This document shows, in pieces, positions 47,501 through 57,307 of a stretch of 64,000 nucleotides of DNA (the first letter of the stretch is position 1; each line of letters starts with the position of its first letter). The position numbers and the translations under genes are program-made. The notes beneath the pieces are model-generated. The model saw only the letters and a list, made by a program, of their open reading frames with translations, did not search any database and had not been told where the DNA came from. Source of the DNA: Plutella xylostella (Eukaryota > Arthropoda > Insecta > Lepidoptera > Plutellidae); contig NC_064002.1 of NCBI RefSeq assembly GCF_932276165.1, positions 5,270,001 to 5,334,000 on the forward strand. Direction: 5' to 3'.

Positions 47501-50500
47501 CCTGGCTCCTCTCAATCAAGTTTGAGGATATTAGTGAAACTGGCCTGTCATTGGCAACACCGGAATGTGCGCCGCTCCTGCTGCAATAATCCTGTCAGCG
47601 GCGCCGAGCCAGTCAGGCCGAATGGTTAGCCGTACGGCAAACAGGAACTGGTTCATAAAAATAATTTGCGCTGGTCTTTCGCCGGACGTTGGATAAAGTG
47701 CACACGTATCCGGCTTCCTCTTTGATCTGTTTATGTTAACGAGCCAATGAGAACATCTTCAAACACAACTATTAATATCTACCCATATCCGCTGGCTTTC
47801 GAAACCGGCGCTAACAAATCCACACAACAGCGCATGGCTATTCCATGTAATTGTAAAACGATGCCCGTGGTTTCTTGTAATCTTAATGGGTATCTCCATT
47901 TCGTGGAAATCTGATCGTTTGACGTCCTTTAAAATGAGATGTAGGTATGATATAGGTATTACTTCTATATTCTGAAACGTATTACCTACTATTTAATTAG
48001 TTTTTGTACGAAATCAATTCAAACACGATAAAACAAGCTATGATTAGGTAGGTATAGGTAAGTATATTATTTTTCGATTATAAATAAACACTTTTTAAAG
48101 TGTTATTTTCGATAAGGAAGAAGGCGGATCCATTGATTAAAATTGTTGGAGTAATTCGCCTGAAGTACAAATAATGTTCGGGTGTTGGTATCACCGGCGT
48201 CGACGGTTATACATTATGCATGTAGTTTTGAAGAATGAGCTACATGAAGAGGCACCAGTGCTCTTGTTCCGAGGTGCGTAAGGACTATAATCGGCAGATC
48301 ATCGAGGCGAGGACTGTAGGCGAAGGCGATACAATCTGCGTCGCGCATTGAGGAGCACAATAAGTATTTGACTTCCTCTCCCACGAACTGAGCAGCGGAT
48401 GTCTCGACGGCCGACCTCCGGCCCCCGACCAACATACATTATGTCAGCTACGTAATTATATCGACTTATTCTTATTTTAGCCTCGTCTCGGGATGGACCA
48501 AACAAGACCAAGGTTTCCTACCTGGCCTACATTATACAGCCAATTTACAAAAGGTTGGCTACGCACATGGCCGAAGAGGTTTGGAACGCATGAACTCGCC
48601 TTTAACTCCTACAACTCAAGAAATGTGAGCAAGAGGCATGAACTACAGAGGCAGTACTAAGATCCACTTGAGATCCACCCAGTTGGTCCACATAATGCTA
48701 ATTTATGCACAAAGTCAACTTGTGAAGCTACTTTTTCTGGAAAATACTTAAGGCAGCCTAACTATAAAACGTGTTGCTCTCTTCAGAACCGTATTGGCGA
48801 AATGGATAAGGTGTCCTCCTCGTATTCTAAAAGCCGTGGGTTAAAGTCTTGAAACATTTACCAATTAATTCTTTTCAATTTGAAAGAAAAAAGATCCCTA
48901 CGAATTGAGAACCTCCTCCTTTTTGATGATGAAATGATTGTTAGGAAATCTGCACGTAATTATCATACATTCTACATTTTAGATTGTGTTAGGTACACAT
49001 AGTGCATTATTCTTTATCCAAAACGGCGATACGGCTCGTGACCGGGTGATTCTCAAATGACGCGATTTAGGTATGTCCAAGCCATAAAATACATGAAATT
49101 GATAGTTTTATACCAGGATGTATTTTTTTTTAAATAATGTATCTTGTGACCGTTTTTATACATTAGTAATGTAATGCATAAATTTATAAAGAAAGCTACA
49201 ATGATTTTTTAAAACTCAATATCATAAGTTCTTTGGCGCGTCCTTCACTTGATTTTATTTTTAGGTCAAGAAAAACTCACTTTTTAAAGTAATATAAGCT
49301 TATGATTTATATGTTATCATTATAACAGATACTTATGGTAATTGTAAATTAGGTTTCTATTCACTCTTAGGTTTAGTTTTCAAAAATATAACGCATTCAA
49401 TTTTGTCCGAGAAAAAAAACTAACTTCTTTGGCGTAACGATACCGTCTTCCTACTCTGCGTTTAAACGATCACCGGACATAATCACCATGCGTCCCTCAC
49501 CATTCAGTCCCCCACTATCTTCGACCAGGAGCAGAGGAGCGTAAGTTTACGGAGTATGACGAAAACATTTTTTTTTTGCGCCATAACCGGTTTTGGTCAG
49601 GTACTAGCCTAATTTCTTCGATTGTTACATTCATGCTATTATTTGTTTTTGTTGCATACATATTTTTGTCCACGTATGTCTATTCAAACAGTATGCACGT
49701 GTCAATAAGAGGTTCCAATTGTACATCAGCTTTCTGTAAAAATAAATTTTAAGTGATGATTTCTAATTTCGTTGGCAATAATTTCTTTGGATTTCTTTGG
49801 CATTCTGCGCCAACGAAATTAGTTTTGATACAAAGAAATTAGTATTGAGTATGAAACACCATTAATAACGCTAACTTTATGCATTCAATGTCTATTATGG
49901 TTAATTCTCTCATCATCATCATCAGCCAATAATCATCCACTGGACATAGGCCTCTCCCAAGGAGCGCCACAACACTCGGTTCTCGGCCTTCCTCATCCAA
50001 CTACTACCGGCTACCCGCCTAAGGTCATCAGTCCAGCGGACAGGAGGGCGTCCCACGCTGCGGTTGCCTGTTCCTGGTCTCCACTCGAGAACTCGTCTAC
50101 CCCAACGGTTATCGGTTCTTCGGCAGATATGACCAGCCCACTGCCACTTCTGGTTGCATATTTTGACAGCTATGTTGGTAACCTTAGTCCTCTGACGGAT
50201 AACCTCATTTCTGATACGATCCATCAGAGAAACCCCAAGCATAACTAGAGAGTTATGCTTGGGGCTACTATGGAGAGCCATAGCACGCTAAGCGACTTTA
50301 AATCGGTGGACCAGTCCTACCGTCAGTGTCCACGTCTCAGCACCATACGTCATCACTAGCAGGACGCACTGGTTGAAGACTTTTGTCTTCAGGCTCTGAG
50401 CAATGGATGAGGAGAATATGTGACGAAGTTTCCCGAATGCAGCCCAACCCAGTTGGATGCGCCTTGCAGCCTCCTTGTCCATGTTGCTTCTGCCTAGCCG

Positions 50501-53500
50501 AATAGCCTGCCCGAGGTAGACATATTCATGCACAACTTCGATTGTTGCCTCACCAACGATGACCGGCTCCGGTTTCATGTGAGCATTGTACATGACTTTC
50601 GTCTTGGCCAAGTTCATACCGAGGCCTACACGTCGGGAAGCAGCATTTAGGCCACTTAGCATCCAGCTAAGTTCCTGCAGAGATTCTGCCATAATAACGA
50701 TGTCGTCCGCGAAGCGGAGGTGTGACATGTACTCGCCATTTATACATATGCCATGTCCTTTCCAGTCCAACGTCTTAAAGACATCCAGTGAATTGGTGAA
50801 CAGTTTCGGAGATATCACATCCCCCTGTCTCACTCCACAGGTCTTGTCTTGTGGTCCTGTACTTGGACAGTCATAGTAGCGGCATTGTACAGACACCTCA
50901 ACACCTCGATATAGCGCCAGTCGATTTGGCATCTCTGCAAGGATTCCAAAACTGCTTAGGTCTCGATGTAGTCGAAGGCTTTTTCATAGTCCACAAAGGC
51001 TAGATACAGAGGCTGATTATACTCTTCGGTCTTCTGTATAATCTACCTTACTGTGTGGATGTGGTCTATTGTACTAAAGCCTTTTTGAAACCCAGCCTGC
51101 TCCGGGTGCTGAAACTCGTCTAACTTTTGGGCAAGACCATTCGTGATAACCCTTGAGAACAGCTTGTATATGTCGCAGGCATCTGGTTTAATCTGCTGTT
51201 TGATTGAACCGCTAGCCCGTTCATTGGATGACGCTATTCAGTTGTATGACTAGGCCGAACGTTGAATGTACAAGCGTCACAAAACGTCCAACTAGTTAGC
51301 GGACTTAAAATCAGTCAGGTGGTGAATAAAACAAATATGGCGTCTAACAGCGAACAGCTGACACAAAAAGCACTTGTATTGTTATTTTTTGCAAATAAAT
51401 TAGCTTTAAAGTGCGTTATTTATGTTAAAATTGTGTGACAACATGGATTTACCTATTATTACACCATCGGCGGATAGTTTCAAAGAAAAAAATGTGCTGA
51501 ATATAGATAATTATGAACAACAATATCAAGGTACGTTTATTGTTATTATTTAGTTAATTTGTGAGAGGAGAGCTTTGTAAAATAGTCTTTTTGTTGACTC
51601 TTGTCTGGTCATGTTCATCCTAACCAGACATTACAAAGTTGCTATACTATATCCCATTGAACGACTTCGCTGAATAACGTTCAGTCAAGACGTTGGACGT
51701 TACAGTCAACCACTTGACGAGTTGTTCTTTAGTCATTCAACTGAGAAGCGTCATCTAATGAACGGGCTAGCGGTTCAATCAAACAGGAGATTAAACCAGA
51801 TGCCTGCGACATATACATGGCTTAAAAGCGAGATCGGTCTATAGTTCTTCAGAAGGGTTTGGTCACCCTTCTGAAGAACTGTAGTCCTCTCTAGAAGCTG
51901 GTGTTGACAACTCCAATTTGGTGCAGTGTGGGACGAAGGGTTGACTTCACCAGACATCTCCTCTCCAGCTTGAAGTTGATGTTCAGAGTGCCTCGGTGAA
52001 GTCGGTGATCACTCCCAGTTTTAAACCTATTGATCACTGGGACATATCTGAAAATGTGCAGCTTGTCAGTCATAATGAAGTCTTTTTCGTTTTTCGTCCT
52101 ACCATCGGGGCTTGCCCATGTCCACTTCCTCTGGGGCCGATTCTCAAAGAATGAATTCATCAGAAAGAAAGCCCCTCCCTTTCGAGGAAGTCTACAAGCA
52201 TTTGCCCTCTCTGGTTTCTGCTACCAAAGCCATGATGTCCTACCCTCGATTCGTCGCATTCTTGTACTCCCACTTTGGCGTTGAAGTCCCCCATCACAAC
52301 GGTGTATTGGGTCCTAGCAGTACACGTGATGCCCTAGAGATATCCTCGTATACTGCTTCGACTTCTGTGTCAGAGTGTGCCGAGGTTGGTGCATATAACT
52401 GTACGACCTTCAAGGAATACCTCTCGGTTAGTTTAAGTACTAGGTACGCTACCCGATTTGACACACTGCTTAACTCCACTACGTTACGAGGAATCCTACG
52501 CCACCTTGGGACAGTTGGTCGCCCTCCTGATGGTAGAACATGTGGCCGGACTCCAGGGACATCGTGTCCTCGTCCTCTTTACACTTTTTTATACCGGTGA
52601 CGCCTATGGGATTTAGAGTAGCTGTTTTTGGATGGTTATACCGCCATCATCCGGTCGCCAGAGCCTCGTCTGTTAGCAGAGTGCACCACGGGCAGGTGAG
52701 GTTGGCAATTGGTTCATTCGGATGTTTAGAACCCTTGCACCTTTACGTGATCAGGTAATTATGTTAAAAATAAATAAAGATATGCGTGATTTTTAGTTTT
52801 GTTGTGTATTTTTTGCAATCTACGTATAAAACTAATTTCTTAAAAATAATTTCTAATTTCTTTGTTCTTAAAACTAACTTCTTTGGGACCTTTTATAATT
52901 TCTTTGGTGTGTTTTCTAATTTCATTGGTGCTAATCTAATTTCATTGGCCCATAATTGTTTAAAATCGCTGTAACTTTGAATCGGCTCGATAGATTTCAG
53001 GGCCAATAAGAGATAACTAAAGAGGTCTAAAGCCTCTACAATATGTGGGGTATAATATTCAAACAACATGAAAAAAAAAATGCGCCAAAGAAATTATGCT
53101 TTTGGAGCCATTTTGTGAGAATCACCCGACCAATAGGTTACAAATGTTCTGTGAAAAGTGAGTGTCTACCTTGCAAGTCACTTCGGACTACCTACTCATT
53201 GCGAATCATAGTTGTGAGCATTGTATGTACCTATACATGTACTCTCTCTTTTAATGCAGGGGCAGGGGCCATGAAATATTTGATTGCTGGACTATATACA
53301 GGGTGGCCCAAAGAGTGACGTCCAAAGGAAAATGTTTGATTCCTTAGGTCAAGGGGTAGCCAAATCACCCCCATGTATGTTCAGCAATTTTTAGTAGTTT
53401 AGGAGTTATGATTTTTTTTCAATTTTTTCTACGAAAATCGACCTCAGTGGATTAATTATGTTTTATTATTTTTTGGATAACTTTTTAAAAGCATTTTTTA

Positions 53501-55857
53501 TTTTTGTGTTATCCTCTTAAGTTGTTCTTTTAACCATAAAAGTTTCAGCTTCCTACTTGTAATTTAAGTTAGTTATTTTTTTATCGAAAGTTCGAATTAT
53601 ATCATCGAGCTAGACTGCTCTGAATTTTCTACTTGAAATTAAAAATTAAAAAGATATTCTTATGGTGCCTTATTAATTTTAAAAACTCCGCAAGGTTCCA
53701 AAATTACATAAAAATAAAAATAAACTATTGCTTAATAGGGTATTATTTGCAGAAAAAAGCCTTCAAAGGTACCTGGGTGGAAATTACCTAATTAGTAAAT
53801 TGTTTCAGAAAATTGAAATATTCCTGTTATGTCATTACTAAGGACTAATTAAGTTAGAAAATGTATCAAATTAAAGGGAAAATTAAATAATTTACTTTTT
53901 TTAAAAATTTAAGTTACATTTTTGAATGTAAATTCTTAGAAAAATGTTTTAGTCTGAGTAGTAAGATTTATGAGATAATTTTATTATTAATAATAAGTAA
54001 ATAAACTCTAATAATTATTTTACACATTTAAAGAAAATTTCTTGCGTAGATGTAGGTTGTGTATTGCTATGGGAGGATGCCATTTTGAAAATTTATTGTG
54101 AGTAAATGTGTAAAATAATTATCTTAGCTGAAAAAATAATAAAACATAATTAATCCACTGAGGTCGATTTTCGTAGAAAAATTGGAAAAAAAATCATAAC
54201 TCCTAAACTACTAAAAATTGCTGAACATACATGGGGGTGATTTGGCTACCCCTTGACCTAAGGAATCAAACATTTTCCTTTGGACGCCACTCTTTGGGCC
54301 ACCCTGTATAGCAAAAAGTGATATTTTTTCCTTATATTACATTCTTATTTAGGACTTAAAAAGTTGTGTTTAACTTATACAACTGAGTTCATATATAATC
54401 TTTAATTTTAGTTTTTATACATATAATAGAGTATATACATATGACTTTATAAAACAAAAAACAACTTGTGTGGTAAGTTATTCATGGCATGAAAAGGTAA
54501 CGACAAAATTGGCAGCGCAAGGTCTTAAAGCAAAGTTGACTCAAGAAACAAGTTAGAGTAATATGGGATTACTTAACTGCATTTTAGATCAATTAGGTCA
54601 TCCTTAGATCCAACTATTCTTAATTATGTGTTACTTTTGTATCAGTACTGTGAGGGCTGCCTTCTCATGTACGGGAGACTGTATCAGATTGTCAGCCGCC
54701 ATCTTTCTGCTATTAGTGGTCAAGCCTCCATACAACACTATTCCCATGATCTATCTTTTCAATTGATTGATACCATATTTAATATGCACCTCACAATGTT
54801 TGATGATAGCTTTGTAAGCATATTTTTCTCACACCAACTTCCTCTAGAAAGAAATTAATCTTTCGCCACTGCATGCTATTTGGCCAGTGCATGCAGTTTG
54901 GCCTTGGCTAGATAAGGAAAACCAAGAACTAATTTACTGTTAAGCTCTTTGTGGACGGGTGGTGTGACTGATAATGATGGTAGATGGAAATAATTCAGTA
55001 GCAATTGGGTTTAAGGTTATCAATGTTTGTGTTTCAAAATTTTGGTGTGGTTCTATGGCAAGCTTTTACTTTTACAAAAACTCAAACTCAGACTGTGAAA
55101 AAACATTGTCAGATAGGCTCTAGTATAAGCATCTTTGAATAACAAACCATTTGATCATGTCATCCCTTACAGTGTAACTCGGAGAGTAGCGGAAAGCTAA
55201 ATTTCTAAAAGTTAGCAGCGTGCTGGGAGAGGACTCCTGTTTTCATTGGATTGTTCAAAACCAGGGAAAGTGTTTGAAAGGAGAAATATTTATGTAGTTT
55301 CTCAAAGAGTTTAAAAAACATTGACTTCCATAATTCCATTATATACTTACTGTCTTTTTAAATACTTAACCTATTAATAATACATTTCTAGACATCACCA
55401 ACAATAATACCTAGCATCAGTACAAAACAGAATAACATGGAACCCTTAACAGGAACCAAACTGGAGCAACATCATTAGAGTAGTATTCCTTACCTTCCAG
55501 ACACACGACGTGCACGCCATCTTGTTTGAGTCTCTTGAGCAGTATCCCGTGCACGGAGTCAGGGTCCCGCGCGGCGTCGGCGTACAGCACGAGGCAGCCG
55601 CGCGCGCCGCAGTGCTCGAGGCGCGCCCGCAGCTCCTTGCACTGCACCGTGGACGCCAGCGCGATCTTGCCCGCCGCCAGCCGCCGCAGCATGATGCTCG
55701 GGATGGAGAAGTTCACCGCCGAGCGGATGTGCGAGCACGAGTACTCGTTGGACCCGCGGCAGTCGATCAGGATCATGTCCCGCTCGTCCGACCGCAGCTT
55801 CCCCAGCAGCCACTCCCTCGACACCACGTCGCACTCGCATTCCGAATCCGTGGGCAT
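26467..55857 (-). CDS. Mkp3: MAP kinase phosphatase 3 (DUSP6-like), 380 aa
   Basis: A dual-specificity phosphatase that dephosphorylates ERK in the cytoplasm. Minus-strand coding exons: 55494-55857, 42262-42352, 29789-29969, 28440-28578, 27754-27989, 26467-26598. They total 1143 nt with all phases consistent. The N-terminal rhodanese/CH2 domain (about residues 10-150) has the kinase-interaction arginines R58-R59 in SIMLRRLAAGK. A Ser/acidic linker follows. The phosphatase domain (about 190-340) has general acid D241 (IPIADHWSQN) and signature HCVAGVSRS with catalytic C272. The C-terminus has GVSPDSGIEFDRW, as in Drosophila Mkp3. The start at 55857 gives MPTDSECECDVVSREWL; the open frame upstream has no ATG before a stop. 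Introns of 13.1 and 12.3 kb are rich in repeats and GC islands. Confidence 0.92.
26599..27753 (-). other. Mkp3 intron 5
   Basis: 1.15 kb of mostly AT-rich DNA without a gene. It contains the inverted-repeat element at 27521-27676. Confidence 0.6.
27521..27676. mobile_element. 156-bp inverted-repeat element in Mkp3 intron
   Basis: It starts cacgaggctagtttttcaag and ends cttgaaaaactagcctcgtg, exact inverses. The interior repeats aagctag words in both orientations. No clear target duplication is visible. It lies 78 bp downstream (minus sense) of the exon 5 donor. Confidence 0.7.
27754..27989 (-). CDS. Mkp3: Mkp3 exon 5 (catalytic)
   Basis: The acceptor is ccatattacag. It encodes EAMSAQCGVLVHCVAGVSRS, then VTVTLAYLMQRHRLCLRDAF, ELVRSRKTDIAPNFHFMRQL and HSFERDLGLHEHAASLSK. 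It contains the active-site P-loop. The donor AAG|gtctga is unusual, but it is the one that keeps exon 6 in frame. Confidence 0.9.
28085..28390 (+). mobile_element. Degenerate non-LTR retrotransposon fragment
   Basis: Broken reading frames resemble the C-terminal tail of LINE ORFs: a GRPVGRPKMP-like stretch near 28250, then acctgcgcgaactacaggca and agagagagaaagagtggcga. Several frameshifts and stops are present. It lies in Mkp3 intron 4. The family is not resolved. Confidence 0.4.
28440..28578 (-). CDS. Mkp3: Mkp3 exon 4
   Basis: The acceptor is ccggtccacag and the donor is tttattg|gtaagt. It encodes YVLNVTPDLPNTFEAAGGGI, then SYLKIPIADHWSQNLAVHFP and QAIRFI. D241 is the general acid. It ends in phase 1 and joins exon 5 to give FIEEAMSAQ. 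Confidence 0.9.
28700..29788 (-). other. Mkp3 intron 3, no further feature
   Basis: 1.2 kb of unique-looking AT-rich intron. Short open frames on the + strand have no supporting signals. Confidence 0.5.
29789..29969 (-). CDS. Mkp3: Mkp3 exon 3
   Basis: The acceptor is ctcccgcttccag and the donor is aacatcaag|gtgagc. It encodes SLRISGSGCDDALSSGSSSE, then CEDAHAHAPQDFPVEILPNL, FLGNSGNSEDEDSLQRHNIK. The Ser/acidic linker leads into the first strand of the phosphatase domain (PVEILPNLFLGN). Confidence 0.9.
30930..31200. other. CpG-rich island with poly-C run in Mkp3 intron 2
   Basis: Dense CG dinucleotides (cggtcgcgcgagccgcggcc, cccacgcgcgtccttcgccc) lie in AT-rich surroundings, with an uninterrupted C run of about 19 bases near 31120-31138. 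No credible coding exon. It could be a regulatory island or an alternative promoter. Confidence 0.4.
31928..32108 (+). CDS. THAP-domain coding exon (transposon-derived or small gene)
   Basis: ATG 31928 opens MRMCAVATCKNKGHHKFPND and continues to WLCSDHFIPSDFHS, ending at a donor (cattcac|gtaagt) in phase 1. The C4-X4-C9-X39-C49-X2-H52 spacing, F17-P18 and W27 match the THAP zinc finger, the DNA-binding domain of P-element transposases and THAP proteins. The final AVPTxF box is absent and would lie on a next exon that I could not find. It is probably a P-element-like remnant inside the Mkp3 intron, on the opposite strand. Confidence 0.6.
36635..37390. mobile_element. 756-bp 'word-repeat' DNA element, copy 2, 9-bp TSD
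   Basis: Perfect 9-bp flanks TACTTAGCT lie at 36626-36634 and 37391-37399. The ends are identical to copy 1 (gggttccgctcatctggcat and ggtagaacc). Small indels distinguish it from copy 1: the agcggagc run is shorter, and aacctaataaacctatgcc replaces aacctatgcc. High identity over the rest suggests recent mobility. Confidence 0.85.
37614..38363. mobile_element. ~750-bp inverted-repeat DNA element
   Basis: The ends share cttaatggacaacatttca and its inverse tgaaatgttgtccattctta. Internal inverse words include aaatgacc and gggtcattt. No transposase ORF and no clear target duplication. It lies about 220 bp right of the copy-2 element. Confidence 0.55.
38364..42240. other. Mkp3 intron 2, exon-proximal unique region
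   Basis: No gene or transposon recognised. GC-rich patches occur at 40130-40210 and 40330-40420 (gcgggggagtcccgcggcgc). The low repeat content compared with the flanks makes it a reasonable place for conserved regulatory DNA. Confidence 0.35.
42262..42352 (-). CDS. Mkp3: Mkp3 exon 2
   Basis: The acceptor is cttgccctcag and the donor is gggactacg|gttagt. It encodes GDFEEFRRAYPEWCSEAGAQ and HVPHLPLMGLR, the end of the rhodanese domain. It starts and ends in phases matching exons 1 and 3 (LEG|D and LR|SLRIS). Confidence 0.9.
42960..44545. mobile_element. 'Word-repeat' element with caccaaa motifs, split by RTE
   Basis: Left-half words such as cgccaaaacggataaatcat plus caccaaat (43199-43232) are mirrored in the right half as atttggtgatgatttatccg plus ttttggcg (44290-44328). 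Further ttttggtg and attttggg words run to about 44545 (ctaggaccc). The left end is not defined. The middle carries an RTE fragment (43635-43978) and a degenerate repeat. Confidence 0.5.
43635..43978 (+). pseudogene. RTE LINE 3' fragment
   Basis: It matches the 3' end of the ORF at 8659 (VSLMDRIRNEVIRQR, then VADIAVKICKLKWQWA). Small internal insertions and deletions break the frame. It ends with gcctatgtccagcagtggat and (tga)n. Truncated at the 5' end. Confidence 0.85.
44800..44890. repeat. GC-rich (ggc)n patch
   Basis: A (cgg)n run (gcggcggcggcggcggtg) within a short GC-rich stretch. No conserved coding context. Confidence 0.4.
45340..45480. other. GC-rich island in Mkp3 intron 1
   Basis: CpG-dense sequence with a G run (gcgcgggggggggcagcagc) and cgcccgccccgcgcgccccg. 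No exon is visible. Confidence 0.35.
45900..46345. promoter_or_regulatory. Candidate cis-regulatory segment in Mkp3 intron 1
   Basis: Repeat-free and composed of many short AT-core motifs of homeodomain type (attaatt, ttaatg, caattaa). It includes a small hairpin at about 46261-46284 with stem gggtgctg / cagcaccc around a gcatgc core. Regulatory function is inferred only from intron position and lack of transposons. Confidence 0.2.
46345..49000. other. Mkp3 intron 1, unique region
   Basis: No gene, RNA gene or convincing repeat was seen. Short open frames have no splice or codon support. It has the texture of unique intronic DNA. Confidence 0.35.
51171..51811. mobile_element. 641-bp TIR element inserted in the RTE (inner layer)
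   Basis: The terminal inverted repeats start tgtcgcaggcatctggttta and run about 75 bp with few mismatches (inverse at the right end, taaaccagatgcctgcgaca). Flanking TATA lies at 51167-51170 and 51812-51815; the uninterrupted RTE has a single TATA here (cttgtatacatgg), so the target duplication is 4 bp. The interior contains an exon-like ORF (51443-51530). Confidence 0.8.
51443..51530 (+). CDS. Exon-like ORF inside the inner TIR element
   Basis: ATG 51443 encodes MDLPIITPSADSFKEK and NVLNIDNYEQQYQ, ending at caatatcaag|gtacg, a plausible donor in phase 1. This could be the first exon of the parent transposase gene kept in a deletion derivative, or captured host sequence. I do not recognise the peptide. 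Confidence 0.3.
53297..54308. mobile_element. 1.0-kb fold-back element (tacagggtgg)
   Basis: Arms of about 195 bp run from tacagggtggcccaaagagt to the inverse actctttgggccaccctgta, with TA on both sides. The arms share aatcacccccatgtatgttc and ctcagtggattaattatg. An internal inverse pair (ataattattttacacattta) extends the fold. Non-coding. Confidence 0.8.
54320..55490. other. Mkp3 intron 1, promoter-proximal end
   Basis: AT-rich intron sequence. No gene or recognised repeat. Confidence 0.4.
55494..55857 (-). CDS. Mkp3: Mkp3 exon 1 (start codon)
   Basis: ATG at 55857-55855 with aacaag upstream. It encodes MPTDSECECDVVSREWLLGK, then LRSDERDMILIDCRGSNEYS, CSHIRSAVNFSIPSIMLRRL and onward to RLKQDGVHVVCLEG. 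The donor is ctggaag|gtaagg in phase 1. It covers the rhodanese domain with the ERK-docking Arg pair R58-R59. Confidence 0.9.
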
Positions 55858-56628
55858 CTTGTTATCACTGTGTTCTCTGTTTACACGAACCGTAGGGCTA
55901 GCCTGTTGCACTATTGCATGTTACAGCACACAATCGAGTTCTTACACTTCGACATTTTACACTCAAACCCGTTAGGCGACACTTGAATTTAGTTAAACTT
56001 TGCCCAAGTAAAAACATGTATTCTAAAATCTAAAATAAACACTACAAACGCGACGAGCGAAGCGCAAAACCAAAACGAGAAATGAGGAGCAGGGAGCGGG
56101 CGGAACAATGAATGATTGAATTATATTCATTGAACGCTCAACTACACGAGCGCTAGACAGCTACATGCATACAGCGCAAGTCAACGATCCAGCAAATAAA
56201 AAGTTGCTGTCTTAAAACAATCATACAACTCTCAACTTTATCACTATGCAATAAAGGTTTTCTTAACATAAAATACACACATAAGTGCGAACAGTACAAT
56301 GGAGAATGCTTTCTTGTGATTGGTCAGAATCAAAACGTCAACGCAAGGCTGCTTTTGTCACTGTTGCAACTTATTCTGTGGTAACGGTTCTCAGAATAAT
56401 AATTTCTTCTCACGCCAAGAATACCCGAGACGCGATAGTGCCGCACTCGCAAAGTCAAAGTCCATACCGCATAGCGACGAGAACGAGAACACAAGTGTTG
56501 ATAAAATTATGAACCACACCGTGAGTGTGGATGGTTCTCGAACTCGCGAGAAGTCTTGGTGAACCGTCTCCAAAGACTTATATATATAAAACCACCGTCT
56601 GACCGAGACATCTTGACGCAAGTCTGTA

Positions 56629-56780
56629 TAGCTGCGTACACACCAGGCCAACGAACGCCCAACGAACGCCAACGGTTATCCCAACGATGGATATTTATCA
56701 TAATACAGGGCAGATTGCAGAAACGAAGGTTAATGAAACCCGTTCGTTGGCCTTCGTTGGGCCGGTCTGTACGCAGCTTA
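56629..56780. mobile_element. ~150-bp MITE copy 1 (agctgcgtac ends)
   Basis: The left end tagctgcgtacacaccaggc and right end ggccggtctgtacgcagctt are inverse apart from a few changes. The interior has ccaacgaacgcc and cgttcgttggc. The same element recurs at 57308-57442. Confidence 0.75.
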
Positions 56781-57109
56781 TGAGGCATTATGTTCGGACC
56801 ACACTAGTGGTTAAAATAATGATGGCCGAGTGTTTGCACCCGAGTGCGCGTTGTTCTATAATTTTTTGTCACCGATATCGAAAGGCTAAGGCCTGGTTCG
56901 CTCCGCGGAGTACGACAAAATATAATGAAACCTTATAGGGTGTTCAGAGCGTCGAAGTGAATCAAATATAAGGCGTTTTTGACAAAGCTCTTAAAGGAGA
57001 AAATATTTCACATAACCTCTTCCATCACATATTTTTTGTCGGTCCATGTGCTTAATACCCCTATATAATGTATATGGACTTATGTTCCTTGCCCAGGATT
57101 ATATTATAC

Positions 57110-57240
57110 CATAGAATACAATACAATACACTTTATTTGCACCAAGAACAAAAATTACAATAAACAAAACTTAAGAATAAACAAGTACAAAGAGGCGGCC
57201 TTATTGCTTATAGCAATCTCTACCAGAGAACCTTTGATGT
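57110..57240 (-). mobile_element. LINE 3'-end fragment
   Basis: acaatacactttatttgcac, then gaggcggccttattgcttat and agcaatctctaccag, is a familiar antisense 3' end of an insect LINE with its A-rich tail region. Truncated, non-coding. Confidence 0.5.
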
Positions 57241-57307
57241 AAGAGAGTGAGTCTACCCCTGCATGCCGATGTCCGTGTAAAATTCCACCTGTCATCAATC
57301 GTTATGT

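Larger units (their letters stand above)
49909..52745 (-). pseudogene. Defective RTE LINE, minus strand (middle layer)
   Basis: The (tga)n 3' end is at about 49912-49925. Minus-strand coding fragments match the 8659 ORF: the C-terminal part at 49922-50281, the RT core with LRFADDIVIMA at 50288-50932, and the endonuclease at about 51891-52500. The 5' UTR is at about 52560-52745. A block between endonuclease and RT is deleted near 51880, frames are broken, and the MITE at 51171-51811 interrupts the RT region. Confidence 0.85.
49045..53127. mobile_element. Nested transposon, outer layer (gggtgattctca element)
   Basis: The ends gggtgattctca (49045) and its inverse tgagaatcaccc-like end (53127, tgagaatcaccc) are exact for about 11 bp. 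Both are followed or preceded by gacc, giving at most a 4-bp duplication. The left part (49045-49908) and right part (about 52750-53127) share many aatttctttgg/ttctttggcg words. The original element is about 1.2 kb; an RTE insertion separates the halves. Confidence 0.7.
42353..55493 (-). other. Mkp3 intron 1 (13.1 kb)
   Basis: It contains a caccaaa-word element (about 42960-44545) interrupted by an RTE fragment, GC-rich patches at 44800-44890, 45340-45480 and 45840-45900, a repeat-poor stretch at 45900-48900, the nested transposon at 49045-53127 and a fold-back element at 53297-54308. Confidence 0.5.

Noticed and set aside
49041..53131. 9-bp TSD for the gggtgattctca element
   Set aside because: Only gacc (4 bp) is shared by the flanks, so it was not grouped with the 9-bp-duplication elements.
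55858..55911. Upstream extension of Mkp3 exon 1 (18 codons)
   Set aside because: The open frame begins with GTG, not ATG, and the family starts near MP.E; ATG 55857 is preferred.
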